Assembly (NCBI RefSeq): GCF_018619185.1
Contig: NZ_JAAXYC010000021.1
Coordinates: 1-50,585, forward strand
Length of the DNA stretch: 50,585 nt
Direction of reading: 5' to 3'
Origin: Streptomyces sp. McG3
GTDB taxonomy: Bacteria > Actinomycetota > Actinomycetes > Streptomycetales > Streptomycetaceae
Below are positions 28,435 through 36,500 of this stretch, piece after piece (the first letter of the stretch is position 1; each line of letters starts with the position of its first letter). The notes under the pieces were generated by a model. That model was not told the DNA's origin. It did no database searches and saw only the letters and a program-made list of their open reading frames with translations. Made by a program: the position numbers and the translations under genes.

Positions 28435-28878
28435 GTGACCGATCCAGGTGGCGGTGGCGGTACGGGTGACATCAGGCGCGGAGTGGGTGCGCTGGAGAAG
28501 TTCAAGAGTCGTGTCGACGCCCTGCTGGCGGACTTCGAGGGCTCGGCGGCCAGCAAGACGAAAGTCGCCGACCAGAAGGTCTCGCGGGCCTCACTGAGCG
28601 GCCCGAACGCACGCTTCGCCGAGGCGGACGGCCTCTACACCCAGTACAACCGGGTCCATTCTTCCCTCGTCTCGCTCTCCAAGTCCCTCGGCGACCAGAT
28701 CGAGTACCTGAGCCTGGGCGTGCACGCGGCGGCCGTCGGCTTCGACAACGTCGAGGACGACATCAGGCGGCGGTTCTACGCGATTCAGACGCGGATGGAC
28801 GCGGAGCGCGAGAAGCACGCGAAGTCCGAGCAGGACAACAACGACAAGCAGTCGGACTCCGGGTGGGCAGCGGAATGA
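28435..28878 (+). CDS. Small helical type VII-associated protein (PE-like partner candidate)
   Basis: A 147-residue protein starting at GTG 28435, with GGGAGGA seven bases upstream; an ATG at 28411 is possible but has a poorer ribosome-binding site. After a Gly-rich start it is predicted helical throughout (ALEKFKSRVDALLADFEG, then a long helix near LYTQYNRVHSSLVSLSKSLGDQIEYL), with a charged tail. There is no signal peptide or membrane helix. No clear WxG or YxxxD/E motif was found. Its stop overlaps the start of the WxG-containing PPE-like gene (ATGA), as for PE and PPE partners in mycobacteria. Function as a co-secreted partner is inferred. Confidence 0.72.
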   Translation: MTDPGGGGGTGDIRRGVGALEKFKSRVDALLADFEGSAASKTKVADQKVSRASLSGPNARFAEADGLYTQYNRVHSSLVSLSKSLGDQIEYLSLGVHAAAVGFDNVEDDIRRRFYAIQTRMDAEREKHAKSEQDNNDKQSDSGWAAE

Positions 28879-30542
28879 GCGACGAGAAGCAGCAGGACCT
28901 GACGCCTGCCGAGCAGTCGAAGCAGGACGAGGGACGGGTCCAGACCCAGATCGTCGTCACGGACATGACCGAGACGGCCGGCCGGGTCATGGAGTCCTTC
29001 GGCTTCGGCAACCCCCGCACCGGGGGCCGTACCTCCTTCGAGGGACACCAGCTCAACGCCCTCATCGACATGGTGGAGAACACCAACCCGGAGCACCTGG
29101 AGAGCGCGGGCGAGGCCCTCTGGAAGGCCAGGGACGCCATCCGGCGCGCGGCGAAGGAACTGAAGGACCACCTCAAGGGGGTCGACTGGCAGGGCGAGTC
29201 CGGCACGGCCTTCCGAGCCTTCGGAACGGGCCTGGTCGCCCACGCCGAGAAACTGGGCGACTTCGCGGACTCGGCCGGCACCCAGATCACGGTCGCGGGC
29301 ACCGGCCTGGCGTCGGTGAAGAGCGCCATGCCGCCGCGCGACCGCCGGATGATCCAGACGGACGTGAAGGACATCCTGTTCCCGGCCCGGACGGAGACCA
29401 ACCCGCAGTACGCGGCCGCGCTTGAGGTGGAGAAGAACCGCCAGGAAGCCATCAACCAGATCAACCGGTTGGCGTCGTACTACTCGGTCTCCGAGGAGGT
29501 ACTGGCGGGGCAGGAGCCGCCACGGTTCGGGAAGAACCTTGATATCGACATGCCGAGGCCGTACCAGGGCCCCATCGAAGGGCCCTCGTCCCGGACTCCC
29601 AGCGACGGCTCCGAGGCCCTCGGCAGCAGTACCGCCCCAGTGTCTTCAGGCCGCTCCGTAGCGGGGGACTCTGCTTCAGTAGCCGCAGCCAACCGGGTAC
29701 AGACTGAGGTTCCCAGCTCCGTGCCCTTGCCGGACAGGGGAACGGCTACGGAAATCAACAGCGTCGCGCCTCCCAAGGCTCCGCTGACGGTGACCAGTAC
29801 GCCTCCGCTGCCGTCGCCCACGCCCACGACGGGTCCGACAGGGATGCCGCCGACTGCAGTGCCGCCCCCCTTCATGAACACCATGCAGGGAAACCCGTCG
29901 CGTACGGCAGGGCCTCCAACGCAACGGATGGTGAACCAGACCGGCCTGGGCGCGGGCAAGGCGCAGCCCACAGGGGGAGGCCCCGTGGCCAAGGGACCTG
30001 GTGGCGGGCCTCCGGTCGGACGCCCCAGCCCCATGGGGGGTGGAGGAACGTCCACAGGCCGCGCGCCGGTCGGCCCGCAGTCGCCGATCACCGGCCGTTC
30101 CACTCCTTCGAGCGGACGGTCGATCACCGGCCAGGGGGGGACGTCCACAGTGGGCGGACCTCGTGCGGGAGGTAGAACCGGCATCGTCGGAGGAACTCCC
30201 CAGAACGCGCAACAGGGCAGAGCTTCTGCCGGAGCCTCCGGCCAGCGGGGAGTGATCGGAGGGCGCGGGGCAGCAGCTGCCACCTCCCGGCCCGGTGGTC
30301 GCCCCGCTCAGACTTCGGGCGCGAACGGAGTCGTGGGTGCTCCCCGCAAGGCTGCCGGCGCCGGCTCGAACGCCAAGGGGTTCACATCTGGCGGGGCAGG
30401 GCTCGTACGTGGTCCTGCCGGTCGGCAGAAACCCGGCCGGGAGGACGATGACAACGGTTCGACCCGTCCCGACTACCTGACGGAAGACGAAGAGACGTGG
30501 AATGCCGGGCGGCGCGGGGCCGTGCCGCCGGTGGTCGAGTAG
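28875..30542 (+). CDS. PPE/EspB-like type VII substrate with disordered C-terminus
   Basis: A 555-residue protein. Residues 1-215 are helical, with a W-x-G motif at 105-107 (DWQGESG) as in WXG100/PPE proteins. A YxxxE type VII export signal lies at Tyr203-Glu207 (YSVSE), at the end of the helical part. The remaining 340 residues are Pro/Gly/Ser/Thr-rich and disordered. This layout recalls EspB and PPE proteins. I start at ATG 28875, coupled to the previous gene, rather than GTG 28863. Codon bias weakens in the C-terminal part (from about 29600). Likely an exported substrate or structural component. Confidence 0.78.
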   Translation: MSDEKQQDLTPAEQSKQDEGRVQTQIVVTDMTETAGRVMESFGFGNPRTGGRTSFEGHQLNALIDMVENTNPEHLESAGEALWKARDAIRRAAKELKDHLKGVDWQGESGTAFRAFGTGLVAHAEKLGDFADSAGTQITVAGTGLASVKSAMPPRDRRMIQTDVKDILFPARTETNPQYAAALEVEKNRQEAINQINRLASYYSVSEEVLAGQEPPRFGKNLDIDMPRPYQGPIEGPSSRTPSDGSEALGSSTAPVSSGRSVAGDSASVAAANRVQTEVPSSVPLPDRGTATEINSVAPPKAPLTVTSTPPLPSPTPTTGPTGMPPTAVPPPFMNTMQGNPSRTAGPPTQRMVNQTGLGAGKAQPTGGGPVAKGPGGGPPVGRPSPMGGGGTSTGRAPVGPQSPITGRSTPSSGRSITGQGGTSTVGGPRAGGRTGIVGGTPQNAQQGRASAGASGQRGVIGGRGAAAATSRPGGRPAQTSGANGVVGAPRKAAGAGSNAKGFTSGGAGLVRGPAGRQKPGREDDDNGSTRPDYLTEDEETWNAGRRGAVPPVVE

Positions 30543-30570
30543 CAGCCCCAGGGAAGGTACGGAAGTCGGG

Positions 30571-31809
30571 ATGACAGCAGGAATGGGCCGAGCTCAGAGG
30601 CGCGTGCGTGTGCTCGGCGCGCTGGCCGTGGCCGCTTCGTGGAGCGTGGTCTTCGTGGCTGCGGCGCAGCCTGCCGCCGCCGACACACAGGCGAAGCAGT
30701 GGTATCTCAGCGCGATGCAGGCTGAGGACATGTGGAAGGTCACGACCGGGGAAGGCATCAAAGTCGCTGTCATCGACACGGGTGTGAACCCGTCCACGCC
30801 GTCGCTCCAGGGACAAGTTCTCAAGGGTGTCGACGTAACCGGAGCACCGGGCGACGAAACCGACGACTACCACGGTCACGGCACGACGATGGCTGAGCTG
30901 ATCGCCGGGACAGGTAAGGAAGGCGGCCTGAAGGGGCTTGCCCCGGGATCCAAGATCATCCCTGTGCGCATGAGTGACGGCGAATTCATGAAGAAGAACT
31001 CCACCATCTTCAGTGACACTGCGAAAGCTATCCGAGCTGCGGCCGAAACTGATGCGCATATCATCAGCATGTCTTTCGGTAGTTCCCGCTATCTGGATTC
31101 GAATCGTGAAGCGGTCAAGTATGCCGAAAGCAAAGGGAAGTTGTTCCTTGCCTCCGTCGGAAACGAGGGGCATGAGTCGAACAAGCGAGTTTATCCGGCC
31201 TCGTACCCCGAGGTAGTAGGTGTTGCCTCGGCGGATCGCAAGGGGAAAGTCTCCTACTATTCGCAGCACTCGGGTTCGGTAGATGTCGCGTCACCCGGGA
31301 GCGACGTTCCCGGGTGGTGCGACAGTTCCTTCAAGAGTTACTGCGACGGCGACGGCGGAACCAGTGCGGCGGCCGCCATCGCCTCCGCCTCCGCCGCCCT
31401 CGTCTGGTCCCTCCACCCCGACTGGACCGCCAACCAGGTGCTCAACGTCCTCTTCGACACGGCCGGCCGTGATTGGAAGAAGGGCGAGACCAGCAAGTAC
31501 CTCGGTCACGGTCTGATCCGCCCTTCGATGAACGTCCTCAAGGGCAAGGGCGACCCCGGCGACCCGGACATCAGCCCGCTCACCAAGGAGAGGACGACCG
31601 GCCCCGCCGACTCGTCCGAGAAGCCCGCCGGCTCCGCCTCGCCGCAGCCCGCCAAGAACGGCACGGAGGGCGACAAGCCCGTGGCGGCGGAAGAGACCAA
31701 GTCCTCGGGGGACGAGAGCCAGTTGGGCCTGATCCTCGGAGTGGCCGCAGTTGTGGTCGTGCTCGGAGGAGTGGCCTACGCCGTGGTCCGCAGGCGTAAG
31801 GCCGCTTGA
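30571..31809 (+). CDS. Second mycosin-like subtilisin protease
   Basis: A 412-residue S8 protease with an N-terminal signal (VRVLGALAVAASWSVVFVAAAQPAAA) and an intact triad: Asp69 in VAVIDTGV, His103 in YHGHGTTMAE and Ser265 in GGTSAAAA. Asn198 (SVGNEG) is the oxyanion residue. Cys250 and Cys258 are close together. A Pro/Lys/Glu-rich linker leads to a C-terminal helix (LGLILGVAAVVVVLGGVAYAVV) and RRRK tail, so it is membrane-anchored like the first mycosin. It sits directly after the PPE-like gene and before the WXG100 pair. Codons from about 30600 to 31310 are much less G/C-biased than the rest. Confidence 0.88.
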   Translation: MTAGMGRAQRRVRVLGALAVAASWSVVFVAAAQPAAADTQAKQWYLSAMQAEDMWKVTTGEGIKVAVIDTGVNPSTPSLQGQVLKGVDVTGAPGDETDDYHGHGTTMAELIAGTGKEGGLKGLAPGSKIIPVRMSDGEFMKKNSTIFSDTAKAIRAAAETDAHIISMSFGSSRYLDSNREAVKYAESKGKLFLASVGNEGHESNKRVYPASYPEVVGVASADRKGKVSYYSQHSGSVDVASPGSDVPGWCDSSFKSYCDGDGGTSAAAAIASASAALVWSLHPDWTANQVLNVLFDTAGRDWKKGETSKYLGHGLIRPSMNVLKGKGDPGDPDISPLTKERTTGPADSSEKPAGSASPQPAKNGTEGDKPVAAEETKSSGDESQLGLILGVAAVVVVLGGVAYAVVRRRKAA

Positions 31810-31829
31810 CCGCACGTTCCGCATGTACC

Positions 31830-31850
31830 GGCCGGCGACCCATGCCGGCC
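31830..31850 (+). other. Hairpin ahead of the WXG100 genes
   Basis: GGCCGGC (31830-31836) pairs with GCCGGCC (31844-31850) around a seven-base loop. It lies between the second mycosin stop and the first WXG100 start. It may attenuate read-through or mark an RNA processing site. Confidence 0.5.
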
Positions 31851-31881
31851 TTGCAGAACCAACCGAAAGGGAAAGAGAACC

Positions 31882-32235
31882 ATGGCAGATCAGAAGGTCT
31901 CAGATGCCGCGCTTCTGAAGCTGGAGGGTGACCTCAGCATCAAGTTCGACTCGGTGAAGGGGCAGCTCCGGCAGCTCCACGCGACGATCGACAACCTCGA
32001 AGGCAAGTGGAAGGGCATCGGCGCCAACCACTTCAACCAGAAGCAGACCGAGATCAACAACCGCATGGTCAGCCTGGCCAAGCAGCTGGTCCGCTTCCAG
32101 GAGTCCATCAAGGCCGCCCGTACCATCTCGGGCGACAACGAGGACGAGATCCGCCAGGCCCTCGCGGGTGTGGACGTGGTTGACGGCCACAACACCAGCG
32201 CGAAGGAACAGTCGTCCAGCCTGAACAGCTTCTGA
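31882..32235 (+). CDS. WXG100 family protein (ESAT-6/CFP-10 type), first of pair
   Basis: A 117-residue protein of two helices around the WXG turn at Trp43-Lys44-Gly45 (KWKGIG). It has no signal peptide, as expected for type VII substrates, and no YxxxD/E motif at its C-terminus. It should form a heterodimer with the next gene product and be exported with it. An AAGGGAAAGAGAA purine stretch lies upstream of the ATG. By Streptomyces gene order it corresponds to the first of the esxBA pair, but the export motif is on the other protein, so I do not assign a symbol. Confidence 0.92.
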   Translation: MADQKVSDAALLKLEGDLSIKFDSVKGQLRQLHATIDNLEGKWKGIGANHFNQKQTEINNRMVSLAKQLVRFQESIKAARTISGDNEDEIRQALAGVDVVDGHNTSAKEQSSSLNSF

Positions 32236-32271
32236 CCCCTATTCCGTAACTCGAAAGCAGCGGAGGACCGC

Positions 32272-32568
32272 ATGGGAAACAACGACGGTACGACGGTCGT
32301 CACTTACGCGAGCCTTGATCTCGCGGCCGGTGAGATCAAGAAGCAGGCCAAGCAGCTCGACATGGACCTCAAGGAGATCCAGGCCATGATCTCGAAGGTC
32401 TCGGAAGTGTGGGAGGGAGAGGCCAAGCAGGCCTACACCGCCGCGCAGGAAAGGTGGAGGACGGACGCCGACGCCATCCGCGGCAACCTCGACGAGATCG
32501 CCAGGAAGGTCAGCGAGGCGTCGCCCATCTACCGCAGCGGTGACAAGCGGGCGGCAGCGAACTTCTGA
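32272..32568 (+). CDS. WXG100 family protein with YxxxD export motif, second of pair
   Basis: A 98-residue helical hairpin protein with the WXG turn at Trp47-Glu48-Gly49 (VWEGEAKQAY). The C-terminal tail carries Tyr87-Arg-Ser-Gly-Asp91, the YxxxD general type VII secretion signal that in mycobacteria is carried by CFP-10 (EsxB). It starts 36 bases after its partner gene and is followed by a strong terminator at 32622-32656. It is expected to be the signal-bearing half of the heterodimer recognised by EccC. Confidence 0.92.
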   Translation: MGNNDGTTVVTYASLDLAAGEIKKQAKQLDMDLKEIQAMISKVSEVWEGEAKQAYTAAQERWRTDADAIRGNLDEIARKVSEASPIYRSGDKRAAANF

Positions 32569-32621
32569 CGAAGTTCGACCACTGCGCCAAAGGCACCACA
32601 AACGCAGCACTGCACTGCACA

Positions 32622-32656
32622 TCAGGGTGGACACGCGCGGGAGGTGTCCACCCTGA
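32622..32656 (+). terminator. Terminator after the WXG100 pair
   Basis: Perfect 13-bp stem (32622-32634 with 32644-32656) with a nine-base loop, 53 bases after the second WXG100 stop. It also lies beyond the end of the convergent methyltransferase gene, so it may work for the plus strand mainly. Confidence 0.8.
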
Positions 32657-32716
32657 GCCGTGTCCCGACGTGACCCGACGCCTTCAAGAACCAGGACCCT
32701 CGCCCGGGGTTACCAC

Positions 32717-33394
32717 TCAGCCGAGTGTGGTGCGCGAGTCCTTCGCCTGGAGCACGAGAGAACTCCACCGGACCTCGTCGCGGCCGTGGAGATCGGAACG
32801 CTCGCTGCTCAGGAGTGGCTGCAAGCCGTGTGCGGCCCCCAGCTCGACTGTCTCCGCAGCGGACACGTCGAACATGTGACGGCCATCGGGCACGGGCCCG
32901 TGCCGGAGGTTGACGAAGAACCGGCCGTCAGGCATCAGCAGGGCGGCGATCCTGGCCATCGCCCGTCCGCGTTCCTCGGCGTCCAGGTGCATCCACACCG
33001 CGGTGGCGAAGACCGCGTCGAACCGGCCCGGGCACTGGTGAAGCACAAGGGTGGGGAGAGCGTCGTCGACCCACTCGATCGCGCTGCCCGCATGGATTCG
33101 CTGTCCATGTCCCCGCAGCTCCGCCGTCGGCTCGACAGCCACGACGCTGTGCCCCAGCGCCGCCAACGCGGCAGCATCGCGTCCTGTGCCCGCGCCGATG
33201 TCGAGGATCCGGGCAGGCTCGGCGGGTACCAGGCTCACCACGGCACGGTGGACTTCGCCGAAGGTGACTTCCTCGTACTGGACCGCCAGCACGTCCGCCG
33301 CCCGCGCATACCCGGCGGTTCCCCTGGCCCGGCCGGCGTTGTCTTCGGCGCAGTCTCCGGCGTTTTCTCCGACGGCGCCCCATCGATCACTCAT
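32717..33394 (-). CDS. Class I SAM-dependent methyltransferase
   Basis: A 225-residue cytoplasmic protein with SAM-binding motif I ILDIGAGTGRDAAAL (about residues 63-77) and acidic loop VVAVEPTAELR. Later motifs are FDAVFATAVWMHLDAEERGRAM and LMPDGRFFVNLRHG, typical of Methyltransf_11/25-type small-molecule methyltransferases. The substrate cannot be inferred. It stands alone on the minus strand, downstream of eccC (112 bases) and convergent with the WXG100 genes. It has no known role in type VII secretion and may be an insertion in the locus. Confidence 0.9.
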   Translation of the reverse strand: MSDRWGAVGENAGDCAEDNAGRARGTAGYARAADVLAVQYEEVTFGEVHRAVVSLVPAEPARILDIGAGTGRDAAALAALGHSVVAVEPTAELRGHGQRIHAGSAIEWVDDALPTLVLHQCPGRFDAVFATAVWMHLDAEERGRAMARIAALLMPDGRFFVNLRHGPVPDGRHMFDVSAAETVELGAAHGLQPLLSSERSDLHGRDEVRWSSLVLQAKDSRTTLG

Positions 33395-33506
33395 GGACCG
33401 AACCGTAACTCGCCGCGCGTTACGCCCCGGCGAATCGGCGTCGACGCCGCCGGGGCAGGGGACGACCCTCGTCGTCGCCCCGCCCCGCCCGTCTCCAGGC
33501 CCGCCG

Positions 33507-36500
33507 CTACCCCTCCATCAGCCCCGTCTGCACCAGCGGGTTCCCCCGGCGCCGGGTGACGAAGATGCCTCGGCCCGTGGGCATCGGGCGCGGTCGGACA
33601 TTGCCGAGGATGTCGCCCTCGTTCGGATCGCCCGACAGAATCACGCCCTGTGCGCCCAGCTCGATCATGCGCTGGAGGAAAGGTTCGTACAGGGCCCGGC
33701 TGGCCCCCGCCGTGTTGCGGGCGATGATGAAGCGGACGCCCACGTCGCGGGCGAACGGCAGCAGATCCGTGATCGCGGACAGCGGGTTGCCGCTCGACGT
33801 GGAGACCAGGTCGAAGTCGTCGATGACGACGTACACCGTGGGGCCCTGCCACCAGCTCTGGTCGCGCAGCTCCTGCGCCGTGACGTCGGCGGACGGTGTG
33901 CGGCGCTTCATCAGATCGTGCAGCGCCGCCATGTGATGTTCCATGTTGTTGGACATCGGGATGTACTCCGCCAGGTGCGACCGCGGGGTCACATCGAGCA
34001 GCGAACGCCGGTTGTCGATGACGAAGAGCTTGCAGGAATCGCCGTCGTACCGCTCGGTCAGCTGCTTGATGAGCAGCCGCAACAGGTTGGACTTCCCGGA
34101 CTCGCTCTCGCCGAACGCCAGGAAGAACGGGTCCTGATCGAAGTTCAGGAACACCGGCTCCAGGTTGTTCTCGTCGATACCGAAAGCGACGCCCCGCTCC
34201 GGTACCGCGTAGCCGGCCGGAAGCTCGCTCGCCGGCAGCGCGCGCGGCAGCAGACGCACCGCCGGGGCGGGCGCGGCCGTCCAGTGCCGGGCGACCTCCT
34301 GGTTCATCGCCGCGGTGGCCTCCGAGAGGTCGCTGTCCGAGTTGATGCCGTCGATCCGCGGCACCGCCGCCATGAAGTGCAGCTTCTCCGGGGTCAGGCC
34401 GCGGCCCGGCACCCCGGCGGGCACGTTGGCCGCCACCTTCCGGTCCAGTTCGGAGTCCATCACATCGCCGAGCCGCAGCTCCAGGCGGTTCATGAGGTGG
34501 TCCTTCAGACTGGCCCGCACCTCCATGGAACGCGACGCCGTGACGATCAGGTGGATCCCGTAACCCAGCCCGCGGGCCGCGATGTCCGTGGCCGCCGTCT
34601 CCAGCGCCTCGTAGTCCGTCCGGAAGCTGCCCCACCCGTCGATGACCAGGAACACGTCACCCCACGGCTGGTCCGTCACCGAGATGTCACCGCGCGCCCG
34701 CAGCCTGCGGAACGTGGCGATGGAGTCGATCCCGGCACTGCGGAAGTACTCCTCGCGCCGCGCCATGATGCCGTACACCTCGGCGACCGTACGGCGTACC
34801 CGCTCCGGGTCGAGGCGGGACGCGACGCCGCCGACGTGCGGCAGACCCGCGATCGAGGACAGACCGCCACCACCGAAGTCGAGGCCGTAGAACTGGACCT
34901 CCTCCGGCGTGTGGGTGAGCGCGAAGCCGGCGATGAGCGTCCGCAGCAGCGTCGACTTCCCCGACTGCGGCCCTCCGGTGATCTGCATATGGCCGGCGGC
35001 GCCGGAGAAGTCCCGGTAGAGAGTGTCGCGCCGCTGCTCGAACGGCTTGTCGATGACGCCCAGGGGCACGACCAGCCGGCCGGCTCCCTCGAAGCCGGGC
35101 TGCGTCAGCCCCCGGCCCTGCACCGGGGAGAGCCCCGGCAGCAGCTCGTCCAACGACGGCGGATTGTCCAGCGGCGGCAGCCACACCTGGTGGGCGGAGG
35201 CCCCGCGGCCCTCCAGACGGCGCACGATCACATCGAGCACCGTGTCGGCCAGCGCGTCGTCCTGCGCCGGGCGCTGATCCGGTACGCCTCCGGGCTCCGC
35301 CGCCGGCTGGACGTACCGCACCGGAACCGGAGCGGCCGTGAACGGAACCGGCCTGCGGTCCACCGGAAGCGGCCCACCCGGCGCGGCGGCCCGGTGCGCG
35401 CCCGAGCGGTACACCCCGGAGACGTACGCGGCCTTGAACCGGACCATCTCCTCCGTACCGAACTTGAGCAGCCCGGAACCGGGCACGTTGGGCAGGTGGT
35501 ACGCGTCGGGCACACCGATCGCGGCCCGGGACTCGGCCGCCGAGAACGTCCGCAGACCCACCCGGTACGACAGGTACGTCTCCAGCCCGCGCAGCCGACC
35601 CTCCTCCAGACGCTGTGAGGCCAGCAGGAGATGCACACCCAGCGAACGGCCGATACGGCCGATCTGGACGAACATCTCGATGAAGTCGGGTTTGGCGGTG
35701 AGGAGTTCGCTGAACTCGTCGATGACCAGGACGAGCGAGGGGATCGGCTGCAGCGGCGCACCGGCCGCACGCGCCTTCTCGTAGTCGTGGATGTTGGCGT
35801 AGTTGCCCGCGTCGCGCAGCATCTCCTGCCGGCGGTTGAGTTCACCGCTGATGGAGTCACCCATACGGTCGACCAGCGTCAGGTCGTCCGCGAGGTTGGT
35901 GATCACGGCCGCGACGTGGGGCATCTGCGCCATACCGGCGAAGGTCGCGCCGCCCTTGAAGTCGGCGAGAACGAAGTTGAGCGTCTCCGAGGTGTGGGTC
36001 ACGGCGAGACCGAGCACCAGCGTGCGCAGCAGCTCGGACTTGCCGGAACCGGTGGCGCCGACGCACAGACCATGCGGACCCATGCCCTCCTGGGCCGCCT
36101 CCTTGAGGTCCAGCATCACGGGCGCGCCGTCCTCGCCCACACCGATCGGCACCCGCAGCCGCTCCGCCTGCGATCGCGGCCGCCAGGTCCGGCTGACCTC
36201 GATCGAGGCGGCGTCCCCCAGGTTCAGCAGATCGGTGAACTCCAGGTTGGCCAGAAGGGGTTCGTCGTCGTCCCCGCCGGTGGCCATGTGCAGCGGGGCC
36301 AGCTGGCGGGCGAGCGCCTCGGCGGCCTCGTAGCTCAGCAGGTCCGGCACCCCGTCGTAGACGAGCCCCTGGCCCGACTCCAGCTGCAACGACTTCGGCT
36401 GCACCACGATGGAGAGGCCCCCGCGGGACCCGGTGACCTCACCCGGCACCACTTCGATGACCGTCACACCCTGGAGGCCCTCCGCCGAGGCGAGCACCGA

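Noticed and set aside
33051..35618. 855-residue plus-strand open frame
   Set aside because: Antisense of eccC and the methyltransferase, both certain genes.
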